Assembly (NCBI RefSeq): GCF_000585375.1
Contig: NZ_KK073874.1
Span: forward strand, 4,216,001 to 4,280,000
From: Cryptosporangium arvum DSM 44712
GTDB lineage: Bacteria > Actinomycetota > Actinomycetes > Mycobacteriales > Cryptosporangiaceae
Direction: 5' to 3'
Length of the DNA stretch: 64,000 nt
Under the pieces are notes generated by a model. It saw only the letters and a list, made by a program, of their open reading frames with translations, was not told the DNA's origin and searched no databases. Positions 1 through 7,367 of the stretch are shown one piece after another. The stretch's first letter is position 1, and the number at the start of each line of letters is the position of its first letter. Both the position numbers and the translations under genes were made by a program.

Positions 1-508
1 CGGGCTCCTCGCCGGTGATCAGGTCGGCGTAGATGAACGACTCGATGATCCGCACGATCAGGTAGGCGAGGTCGTTCGTCCCGAGTGGATGGCGCAGCTC
101 ACCCCGGGTGGATTCGTGCGCGAGGAGGCGGGCGAACTCGTCGACGACGCGCCGCTGCACCGGGCTGGCCTTCGTCGTGATCAGACGGAGGGCGCGTTCG
201 GGTTCCCGCCGCATGAACTCCCGGTAGTACGACGCGTCGATGAGCGCGGCGGCGTACGCACCGGCGATCCGGGCGACGCGCCGCCCGCCGGTGCCCTCGG
301 CGTCCCGGACGATCGTGCGCAGCGTGGGGTCGCTGAGCGAGATGAGGATGTCGACCAGGAGCTGGTCGCGGTTGCCCAGCCACCGGAACAACGTGCTGCG
401 GTCGACGTCGAGCTCGGCCGCGAGCCGCTTCAGGTCCACCCGCTCGCCGGCCAGGAACGTCCGCCGGGCGAGCCGGAACGCGTCGGTGGCGGTCGGCCGG
501 GCGCTCAC
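1..508 (-). CDS. TetR-family transcriptional regulator, C-terminus cut by window edge
   Basis: Reads leftward from a GTG at 508 and runs off the window start, so about 169 N-terminal residues are visible. The N-terminal part is a TetR-type helix-turn-helix (VDLKRLAAELDVDRSTLFRW, then GNRDQLL). The body that follows, with RRVARIAGAYAAALIDASYY and a central EFMRREPERALR, resembles the QsdR-like branch of TetR regulators. An ATG at 540 opens only an eleven-codon frame that stops at the GTG, so GTG is the likely start. It diverges from the decayed MerR/SDR gene at 606 and may once have controlled it. DNA binding is secure from the fold; the ligand is unknown. Confidence 0.8.
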   Translation of the reverse strand, partial: MSARPTATDAFRLARRTFLAGERVDLKRLAAELDVDRSTLFRWLGNRDQLLVDILISLSDPTLRTIVRDAEGTGGRRVARIAGAYAAALIDASYYREFMRREPERALRLITTKASPVQRRVVDEFARLLAHESTRGELRHPLGTNDLAYLIVRIIESFIYADLITGEEP

Positions 509-605
509 CGGCGCCCGCGCAGCGCCGCGGAATCGGACATGCCGCACATCCTAGGGCGCGGCTCGCCCTTGACTTGAGGCGCTTCAGGTGCGGCAGGCTC
601 GGGAC

Positions 606-1081
606 ATGGTGGCGACTCAGGAAGTCGCGCGGCGCAGCGGTCCGCCCGAGGCGACGCTGCGGTACTACGAGCGCATCGGGCTGATCGCGCCGGTTCCGCG
701 CGACGAGAGCAGCGGGCACCGCCGCTACGACCCGGACACCGTGCGGACGATCGAGGCGCCGGCCTGCCTGCGCACGGCCGGGATGGGCATCGACGCGCTG
801 CCCGCCTACATCCGCTCGAAGGCGATCGCCGAACGCGCCGCCTGGGACCACGCCGCCGCGGTGGGCGCGGACCTCGCGGTGAGCAGATCGCCCGGATCCT
901 CCGGCGCCGGTTCGCGGAGCGGGCCGACCGGCTCCCGGCCGCAGAAGCCCCCGGGCCGGACGTCCCGGTGAAGGCGTACCGCATCGAGCGGATCCGGACC
1001 GTGCTCGGCTGGGATCCGCGCCCGGCCGAGGAGGCGATCGTGGGGACGGCCGAGAGCCTGCTCGGACGCCGCCGGCCCTGA
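606..1081 (+). pseudogene. Decayed chimera: MerR N-terminus joined to fragments of an SDR (aldehyde reductase-like) gene
   Basis: The ATG at 606 opens a MerR DNA-binding domain (EVARRSG, TLRYYERIGLI, SSGHRRYD, CLRTAGMGID). From about 806 the same frame reads YIRSKAIAERAAWDHAA, which is the active-site helix region of NAD-dependent epimerase/aldehyde reductase (SDR) proteins, not MerR. At about 878 the matching SDR sequence moves to another frame (GEQIARILRRRF, later VLGWDPRPAEEAIVGTAESL, stop TGA 1079-1081), which is the C-terminal tail of such reductases. The middle of the SDR (the NPVGVFGP region and about 75 residues) is missing. The simplest reading is a regulator and its neighbouring reductase collapsed by successive deletions. 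Not expected to be functional. Confidence 0.75.
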
Positions 1082-1150
1082 CCCGGAAGCCGTCACACGA
1101 TCGGGCCCGGCGGTGTCCTGTGGGCGACCACCTCACCTCCGGGAGCTCCG

Positions 1151-1528
1151 ATGAACCTCGCGCTCTGGGTCGCCGCGTCGCTGCTGGCGACCGTCCTGCT
1201 GATCAGTACGTCCAAGATGTTCGTCCCGCGGGAGCGGATCGCCGCGGTGGGGCACGCCGGGGCGTGGGTGATGGACTTCAGCCCCGCCGCGCTCCGGGGC
1301 ATCGCCGTGCTCGAGCTGCTCGCCGCGGCCGGACTGATCCTGCCGGCCGTGCTCGGGATCGCACCCGTACTGGTGCCCGTCACCGCGGCGTGCGTGGCAC
1401 TGCTCTTCGTGGGGGCCACGGGTATGCGGCTCCGCCGGGGTGAGCGGGCCACGATCGTCCCCGACCTGCTCTACCTCGCGGTGGCGGTCTTCGTCGCCTG
1501 GGGCCGGTTCGGGCCGGAACCGTTCTGA
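1151..1528 (+). CDS. DoxX-like small integral membrane protein
   Basis: A 125-residue protein with four predicted hydrophobic helices. It follows the DoxX-like pattern: an N-terminal helix ending in SKMFVPRERI, then GAWVMDFSP, and a central helix starting RGIAVLELLAAAGLILP. DoxX-family proteins sit in the cytoplasmic membrane and are often linked to redox or stress functions, but no catalytic residues are visible and no substrate can be given. The ATG at 1151 is preceded by a purine-rich stretch (CACCTCCGGGAG) with modest similarity to a ribosome site. It stands alone between the decayed MerR/SDR gene and the convergent Crp-type gene. Confidence 0.75.
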   Translation: MNLALWVAASLLATVLLISTSKMFVPRERIAAVGHAGAWVMDFSPAALRGIAVLELLAAAGLILPAVLGIAPVLVPVTAACVALLFVGATGMRLRRGERATIVPDLLYLAVAVFVAWGRFGPEPF

Positions 1529-1613
1529 CCCGCGGAGGGTCGTGGACGCGTCCGCGGTGAGGGGTCGCCGTGGCCGAAACAGGCCACCGCGTCGTACACC
1601 CGGGACGAGCCGG

Positions 1614-2300
1614 TCAGCGTGCGCGCTGGACCAGACGGTCGCGGTTGAGGAGCACGATCGAGCGACCGTCGAGCCGGATCCACCCGCGGGTCGCGAAGTG
1701 CGACAGCGCCTTGTTGACGGTCTCGCGCGAGGACCCGACCAGCTGGGCGAGCTCGTCCTGGGTCAGCTCGTGGTTGAGCCGGACCGCGTCGTCGGGGCCG
1801 GAGCGTTCGGGGAGGCCGAAGCGCTGCGCCAGGTCGAGCAGGGCCTTGGCCAGCCGCCCGGGCACGTCGGTGAAGATCAGGTCGGCCTGCTGATCGCCGG
1901 TGCGGCGTAACCGGCGCGCGAGCACCCGGAGCAGTTGCGGTCCGATCTCCGGGTGCTCGGCGATCCACGGCCGCAGCTGGTCGCGGCGCATCTGCGCGAC
2001 CCGGGCGTCGGCCACCACCACCGCGCTGGCCGTGCGGGGTCCCGGGTCGAACACCGCGAGCTCACCGAGCAGGTCGGACGGCCCGAGCACCGCCAGCAGG
2101 CTCTCTCGCCCGTCGGGGGCGCTCCGGTTGAGCTTGACCTTGCCTTCCAGCACCACGTAGAGCGAGTCGCCCGGGTCGCCCTCGGCGAAGATCACGTCCC
2201 GTTTGAAGAGGTCGAGGTACTTGAGGTTCGACGCCAGCGCCTCGGCGGCTCGCGGTTCGACGTTCTGGAAGAGCCCGCACCGGGCGAGTGCCGTGTCCAT
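1614..2300 (-). CDS. Crp/Fnr-family transcriptional regulator
   Basis: With the ATG at 2300 the protein is 228 residues. The N-terminal half is a cyclic-nucleotide-binding beta-roll (EGDPGDSLYVVLEGKVKL, then LGELAVFDPGPRTASA, matching the phosphate-binding cassette with Glu and Arg). The C-terminal winged helix contains LTQDELAQLVGSSRETVNKAL, the typical recognition region of actinobacterial Crp/GlxR proteins (LTQxELAxLVGxSRExVNK). The upstream frame extension to 2330 is disfavoured because the family starts close to 'ALARCGLFQ'. It diverges from the TetR gene at 2389. Probably a cAMP-responsive global or local regulator; the small-molecule ligand is inferred. Confidence 0.9.
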   Translation of the reverse strand: MDTALARCGLFQNVEPRAAEALASNLKYLDLFKRDVIFAEGDPGDSLYVVLEGKVKLNRSAPDGRESLLAVLGPSDLLGELAVFDPGPRTASAVVVADARVAQMRRDQLRPWIAEHPEIGPQLLRVLARRLRRTGDQQADLIFTDVPGRLAKALLDLAQRFGLPERSGPDDAVRLNHELTQDELAQLVGSSRETVNKALSHFATRGWIRLDGRSIVLLNRDRLVQRAR

Positions 2301-2334
2301 GACCGATCGCCTCCTGACGCTCAGTGTCAAATTT

Positions 2335-2349
2335 TGAGACTAAGTTTCA
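2335..2349. promoter_or_regulatory. Candidate TetR-type operator in the divergent Crp/TetR intergenic region
   Basis: The 15-bp sequence TGAGACTAAGTTTCA is an inverted repeat (seven-base arms, one central base, one mismatch) in an AT-rich patch between the divergent genes. The size and position suit an autoregulatory site for the TetR protein encoded at 2389. A second imperfect inverted repeat, GTCAAATTTTGAGAC, overlaps it on the left (2326-2340). Function is inferred from symmetry and position only. Confidence 0.45.
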
Positions 2350-2388
2350 GGCAGCAGAATGTCTACCGGTCCGAGGAAGGGACGATCG

Positions 2389-3057
2389 ATGGGCACAGGG
2401 CGGGACGCGATCGCCGAGGCGGCGTTCGGGTTGTTCGCGACCCGCGGCTACGAGGAGACCTCGGTCGAGGACATCGCGGCGGCGGCCGGCGTCAGCCGGA
2501 GCACGTTCTTCCGGGCCTACGGGTCGAAGGAAGCGGTGATCTTCCCCGACCACGACGAGCTCCTGCGCCGCGTCGAGGAGCGGCTGACCTCCACCACCGC
2601 CGACGCCGCGCTGAAAGCCGTGACCGAGGCGGTCAAGCTCGTGCTGTTCCACTACGTCGCCGAAGGCGAGCGGGCCCGCGAGCGCTACCGCCTGACCTCG
2701 GCCGTCGAGGCGCTGCGCGACCGGGAGCTGATCAGCGGCGCCCGGTACCAACGGCTGTTCCGCCGGTTCCTCGGGGACTGGGGCGACGGGTCCGAGGCCG
2801 CGGAGCTGCGCGCCGAGCTGACCTCGGCCGCCGTCGTCGCGGCCCACAACCACGTGCTGCGCCGCTGGCTGCGCGGGGAAAGCGTCGACCCGCACGCGGA
2901 GGTCGAGACCGCGCTGGCCGACGTCAGGGCGACCTTCGACCCGGCGTCGCGGCGCGAGCCGGTCGCGGTGCTCGTGGTCCCGACCGGCCTCGCGATGTCC
3001 GACGCCGAGTCCGCGATCCGGCGTGCCCTCGGCGGTGCGTCGAACGTGGACGGTTGA
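2389..3057 (+). CDS. TetR-family transcriptional regulator
   Basis: The N-terminal helix-turn-helix reads FATRGYEETSVEDIAAAAGV then SRSTFFRAYGSKEAVI, a textbook TetR domain. The remaining helical part binds an unknown ligand. The ATG at 2389 has AGGAAGG about seven bases upstream and is preferred over the in-frame ATG at 2359. Translated from 2389 it is 222 residues. The operator-like palindrome at 2335-2349 lies just upstream, suggesting autorepression and possibly control of the divergent Crp-type gene. No target enzyme gene is adjacent apart from the response regulator 26 bases downstream. Confidence 0.85.
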   Translation: MGTGRDAIAEAAFGLFATRGYEETSVEDIAAAAGVSRSTFFRAYGSKEAVIFPDHDELLRRVEERLTSTTADAALKAVTEAVKLVLFHYVAEGERARERYRLTSAVEALRDRELISGARYQRLFRRFLGDWGDGSEAAELRAELTSAAVVAAHNHVLRRWLRGESVDPHAEVETALADVRATFDPASRREPVAVLVVPTGLAMSDAESAIRRALGGASNVDG

Positions 3058-3083
3058 GCCCCGGCGCCCAGTAGGCTCGGCGG

Positions 3084-3689
3084 GTGGTCCGGGTCTTGCT
3101 GGCGGAGGACGTGCGCATCCTGCGGGAGGCGCTGGTCGCGGTGCTGAACCTCGCCGACGACATCACGGTCGTGGAGGCGGTCGAGACCGGCGACGCGGTC
3201 GTGCCGGCCGCGCTGCGCAGCCACCCCGACGTCGCGGTGCTCGACATCGAGATGCCCGGCCTGGACGGGATCAGCGCGGCGGCGCTGCTGTGCCAGTGGC
3301 TGCCGGCGTGCCGGACGCTGATCCTGACCGGTGTGGCCCGGCCCGGCACGCTGCACCGGGCGCAGGCGGCGGGCGTGGCCGGGTTCATGGTGAAGGAGTC
3401 CCGCCCGGAGGACCTCATCGACGCCGTGCGTACCGTCGCGGCCGGCGGGCGGGTCATCGATCCGCAGCTGGCCTTCGCCGCGCTCGGCGCCACCGCCAGC
3501 CCGCTGACCGAGCGGGAACGCGACGTGCTGCGGTTCACCGCCTCGGGGGCCGAGCTGGTCGAGGTCGCGTCCGCGCTGAACCTGTCGTCCGGCACGGTCC
3601 GCAACTACCTGGCCACCGCGGTGACGAAACTGGGCGCCCGCAACCGGGTCGACGCCATCCGGATCGCGACCGAAGCCGGCTGGATCTGA
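3084..3689 (+). CDS. Response regulator, NarL/LuxR (DesR-like) family
   Basis: A 201-residue two-domain protein. The receiver domain has the acidic pocket AEDV, phospho-acceptor Asp in VAVLDIEMPGLDG, and Lys in VKES. The C-terminal LuxR-type helix-turn-helix reads LTERERDVLRF, later LSSGTVRNYLATAVTKLG. The GTG start at 3084 lies 26 bases after the TetR gene. No kinase gene is immediately next to it; the closest is the unusual double-length kinase at 4959-7235, on the other strand beyond the epoxide hydrolase. Pairing with that kinase is possible but only inferred. Confidence 0.9.
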   Translation: MVRVLLAEDVRILREALVAVLNLADDITVVEAVETGDAVVPAALRSHPDVAVLDIEMPGLDGISAAALLCQWLPACRTLILTGVARPGTLHRAQAAGVAGFMVKESRPEDLIDAVRTVAAGGRVIDPQLAFAALGATASPLTERERDVLRFTASGAELVEVASALNLSSGTVRNYLATAVTKLGARNRVDAIRIATEAGWI

Positions 3690-3817
3690 GGCCGATGTGG
3701 ATTCTGCACACCGGGGGGCGGCGAAACGCAGCCCGTCCGGTGTGCGCGGCACTACTCGCCGCTCCCGCCCCTTGGGACCGTTGACGCAGAGCAACGAACC
3801 AGCGAGAGGTACGGGTC

Positions 3818-4975
3818 ATGAGTGAGATCACGCCGTTCCGGATCGACATCCCGCAGGCCGCCGTCGACGATCTGACCGATCGGCTGCGCCGCACCCGGTG
3901 GGTGGAGGAGCTGCCCGAGCCGGAGGTGGTCGCCGGTGGTGCGGGCGTGCCGGCCCCACCCGGCTGGGAGTACGGGGTTCCGGGCGCCTACGTGCGCACG
4001 CTGGTCGAGCGGTGGAGCACGTCGTACGACTGGCGGGCCCAGGAGGCGGCCCTCAACGAGTTCCCGCAGTTCACCACCGAGATCGACGGGCAGCGCATCC
4101 ACTTCGTCCACGTGCGGTCCGACCGCCCGGACGCGACCCCGCTGATCCTGACCCACGGGTGGCCCAACACGTTCGTCGAGTACCTGGACCTGGTCGGGCC
4201 GCTCACCGACCCGGCCGCGTACGGACACCCGGACGCGCCGGCGTTCCACGTGGTCGTGCCCTCGCTGCCCGGCTTCGCGTTCTCCGGCCCCACCCGTGAG
4301 CACGGCTGGAACGCCGGGCGCGTCGCCGCCGCCTGGTCCGAGCTGATGCGCCGCCTGGGCTACGACCGCTACGGCGCCCACGGCAACGACTGCGGGTCGA
4401 TCGTCTCGCCGCTGCTCGGCGAGCTGGACCGCGCCCACGTCCTCGGGGTGCACGTCACGCAGATCTTCTCGTTCCCGCGCGGCGACGACGGCGAGTTCGA
4501 CGGCCTCAGCGGCGAGGACTACGGGGCGTTGCAGTTCGGTCAGGCGTTCGCCGAGCACGCCGTCCACGACCGCGCGCAGCAGGCCCAGCCGCAGACCCTG
4601 GCCCACGCGCTCGCCGACTCACCGGCGGGGCAGCTCGCCTGGAGCGGGCAGCTCTTCGGCACCGACCTCTCACCGGACACGATCCTCACCAACGCCGCGC
4701 TGTACTGGTTCACCAACACCGCGGCCTCGGCCGGCCGGTTCTACTTCGAGAACCACCGGGCCGCGCAGGCCGACGCCGAGACGAAACCCACGTCGGTCCC
4801 GATCGGGGTCGCGGTGTTCGCCCGGGACTTCCGTGCCGTGCGCCGCTTCGCCGACCGCGACCACGCCAACATCGTCGCCTGGAACACCTACGACCGCGGC
4901 GGACACTGGGCCGCCCACGACGCGCCCGACCTGCTCGTCGACGACATCCGCCGGTTCTTCAGCTCGTTGCGCTGA
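3818..4975 (+). CDS. Epoxide hydrolase (EHN-domain alpha/beta hydrolase)
   Basis: A 385-residue protein of the microsomal-type epoxide hydrolase family, which opens epoxides to vicinal diols through an aspartyl ester. The N-terminal EHN region (FRIDIPQAAVDDLTDRLRRT, later YVRTLVERWSTSYDWR) is followed by the hydrolase fold. The oxyanion motif is HGWP, the nucleophile Asp lies in GAHGNDCGS, and the catalytic His in GGHWAAHDAP. The usual nucleophile elbow is GGDWG, so the NDCG form is a mild variant. ATG at 3818 follows a GAGAGG-type ribosome site. Its last 17 bases overlap the convergent kinase gene. Confidence 0.9.
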   Translation: MSEITPFRIDIPQAAVDDLTDRLRRTRWVEELPEPEVVAGGAGVPAPPGWEYGVPGAYVRTLVERWSTSYDWRAQEAALNEFPQFTTEIDGQRIHFVHVRSDRPDATPLILTHGWPNTFVEYLDLVGPLTDPAAYGHPDAPAFHVVVPSLPGFAFSGPTREHGWNAGRVAAAWSELMRRLGYDRYGAHGNDCGSIVSPLLGELDRAHVLGVHVTQIFSFPRGDDGEFDGLSGEDYGALQFGQAFAEHAVHDRAQQAQPQTLAHALADSPAGQLAWSGQLFGTDLSPDTILTNAALYWFTNTAASAGRFYFENHRAAQADAETKPTSVPIGVAVFARDFRAVRRFADRDHANIVAWNTYDRGGHWAAHDAPDLLVDDIRRFFSSLR

Positions 4976-7235
4976 GCGCCGATCGGCCGGACTCGCGGAG
5001 CAGCGCGTCGAGGGTGAACCGCTCGCCGGACCGGGCGACGGTCAGCTCGCCGCTGGTCTCCCGAGCCCGCGCCCGGAGGTTCGCCAGCCCGTGGCCCGGT
5101 GCCGCGGGCGGCGAACCGCGGGGGACGCCGTTGTGGGTGACGCCGTCGTTGGTCACCCGCAGCCGGATGCCGCCCGGCACCGGCCGGGTCTCGATCGTGC
5201 ACGTCGTCGCGCGTGAGTGGCGCACGACGTTGGTGACGGCCTCACGCAACACGATCGCCAGCGGCCCCTCGATCGAGGGCCCGGGTGCGGCGTCGAGAGC
5301 GACGTCGACCCGGGCCCCGGCCGCGGTGAGCATCGAGCGGGCGCTGCGTACCTCGTCGGCGAACGACAGCCCGGCCGGCGGCGCGGTCACCGATCGCACC
5401 GAGTTCAGCGCCTCCTCGGCCAGCCGGCCCACCTCGGCGAGTTCGTCCCGCGCCTCGGCTCCGGCCGCCCGGCCGACGAGGTCGGCCTTGAGCGCGATCG
5501 CCGACAGCTGGAAGCCGAGCAGGTCGTGGGTGTCGCGGGCGATGCGCAGCCGCTCGCGCAGCGCCGCGAGCCGGGCCAGCTCCCGCTGCGACGCGACGAC
5601 CTGCTCGGCCGCGACGGGCAGCCGGCACAGCGCGGCGACCGAGACCATCGCCAGCAGCGTCCACGGCACCAGGTACGGCAGATCGGCGGGGAAGTCGAAA
5701 CCGGAGTTGCGGATCTCGGCGACCTCCGTGCCGACGATCAGCACCGCGGCGATCAGCCACGACACCGGCCGGCGCAGGTGGAACAGCACGACGCCGGCGA
5801 CCGGCCCGGCGTACTGCGGCGCGGGCACGGCCGCACCCCCGACCGCCGTGATCGCGGCGACGAGCGCGATCTGCAGACCCAGCGTCCACCGCCACCACGG
5901 TGGTGCGTCCCCGCCCCGCGGCCGGACGTGGTGCAACTGCAACAGGCTCAGCGGGACGACGAGCGCGAGCACCGCCGCCAGCCGGAGCCCGGACAGCTGG
6001 GCGTGGTAGATCGGCTCCCAGGCGCCCCCGGCCCGGACGATCGTGGTGACGAGCAGGTCGAGCTCGAGCACGGCCATGATCGCCCACGCCAGCCACGGCT
6101 CACCGGCGACCGGCCGGGGCACGGGGGTCCGGAACGGACCGTGCGGAGTGACCGGCAGCTCCACCTCGACGTCACCGGGGCCGTCGACCCGCAACCGTCC
6201 ACCGAGCCGCTCGACCGGCCCGGTCAGGTCGTCGAGCGCCGGCCGGCCGGGCTCGCCGCCGGTGCAGGCCACCCGCAGGCGGGCCGAACCGTCCAGCTCG
6301 ATCCGGCAGCTCGACGGCGGCGCGCCGCTCAGCGCGCCGACCACCGTCCGGCGCAGGACCGCGCCCAGCAGCGTGTCGACCGGCTCGGGCAGGTCCGCCG
6401 GCACCGGCCCGGCGACGACCGGGACGCCGGCCGCCGTCAGCACGACCCTGGCCGCGTCGACCTCGCTGGCCAGCGAACGGTCCCGGTAGCCGTCGGCGAC
6501 CTCGCGGACCTGGGCCAGCGCCTCCCGGGCCGTCGCGGCCGCCGCCCGGGCCGCGACCGCGGGGTCGCCGTCGTCGGCGCGTGCCCCGGCGATGACGGCC
6601 GCCAGCCGGCTGCCGACCGCCTCCTCGAGGTGCCGGGCGCCGCGCAGCCGCTCGCGGGTGACCGCCAGTGCGGCGCGCCCGGCCGAGGCCCGGTCGGCGT
6701 CACGGAGCAGCTGGCTGAGCCGGGCCACCCCGAACAGCAGCAGGCCGTTGGCGACGGCGACGATCGCCGCGTACGAGACCCGGCCGGGCACGATCGCGCC
6801 GCCGGCGTCGACCAGGCCCGGCTCGAGCGCGATCCGCACCGCCAGGTCGCTCGCCACCACCAGCGCGGCGAGCAGCCAGGACGGCCGGCCGGTGAACGTC
6901 AGCAGGACGGCGGCGACGATCACCGCCACCGGCGGGCTCCACCCCGCGTGCACGAGGGCGTACGGGCCGTAGGTCAGCCCGGCCAGCGTCAGCAGGAGCC
7001 CGGTCGCGACGGGCCGGGGCGGACGGCGGAAGGCGAGCAGCAGGTACACCACGCCGACGGCCACGACCGCGGTGACGGCCGTGGCGAACTCGACCCGATC
7101 GAGGTGCAGGTCGAAGGGGCCGACCGGCACGTAGTCGGTGACGCGGAGAAAGCAGTAGAGCGCCACGCACAGCACGAGCGGGACCGTGCTGAGCCGGTTC
7201 GGCGGTCTCGGCTGGCTCCGACGCTCGGTCTCCAC
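4959..7235 (-). CDS. Double-length sensor histidine kinase with a degenerate first kinase half
   Basis: The 758-residue protein is built from two kinase-like halves, each with membrane helices followed by dimerisation/ATPase-like sequence. The second half is a normal HisKA_3-type (NarX/DesK class) kinase: the phospho-acceptor is His570 in ERLRIARDTHDLLG, the N-box is EAVTNVVRH near 665-673, and the G-box is GHGLANLRAR. The first half has the related ERLRGARHLEEAVG near 196-208, where the acceptor-position His is replaced, and its ATP-binding region is eroded (only LGGRLRVDGPGDVEVELPV remains). Two membrane domains are predicted, at about 18-170 and 380-540. It ends inside the 3' end of the epoxide hydrolase gene. 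Confidence 0.85.
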   Translation of the reverse strand: METERRSQPRPPNRLSTVPLVLCVALYCFLRVTDYVPVGPFDLHLDRVEFATAVTAVVAVGVVYLLLAFRRPPRPVATGLLLTLAGLTYGPYALVHAGWSPPVAVIVAAVLLTFTGRPSWLLAALVVASDLAVRIALEPGLVDAGGAIVPGRVSYAAIVAVANGLLLFGVARLSQLLRDADRASAGRAALAVTRERLRGARHLEEAVGSRLAAVIAGARADDGDPAVAARAAAATAREALAQVREVADGYRDRSLASEVDAARVVLTAAGVPVVAGPVPADLPEPVDTLLGAVLRRTVVGALSGAPPSSCRIELDGSARLRVACTGGEPGRPALDDLTGPVERLGGRLRVDGPGDVEVELPVTPHGPFRTPVPRPVAGEPWLAWAIMAVLELDLLVTTIVRAGGAWEPIYHAQLSGLRLAAVLALVVPLSLLQLHHVRPRGGDAPPWWRWTLGLQIALVAAITAVGGAAVPAPQYAGPVAGVVLFHLRRPVSWLIAAVLIVGTEVAEIRNSGFDFPADLPYLVPWTLLAMVSVAALCRLPVAAEQVVASQRELARLAALRERLRIARDTHDLLGFQLSAIALKADLVGRAAGAEARDELAEVGRLAEEALNSVRSVTAPPAGLSFADEVRSARSMLTAAGARVDVALDAAPGPSIEGPLAIVLREAVTNVVRHSRATTCTIETRPVPGGIRLRVTNDGVTHNGVPRGSPPAAPGHGLANLRARARETSGELTVARSGERFTLDALLRESGRSALSATS

Positions 7236-7367
7236 GCCGGGCGATTATGCCGGGCGAGTCGAGCCCCGCTGCCCGGTCAGCAGTCGCGTCGCCGCGGCGG
7301 CGCCCCCGCCGGAGCCGAGACCTACCCCCAGGAGGTGGGGAGCTCCGCCGTCGTCGACGGCTGACCG

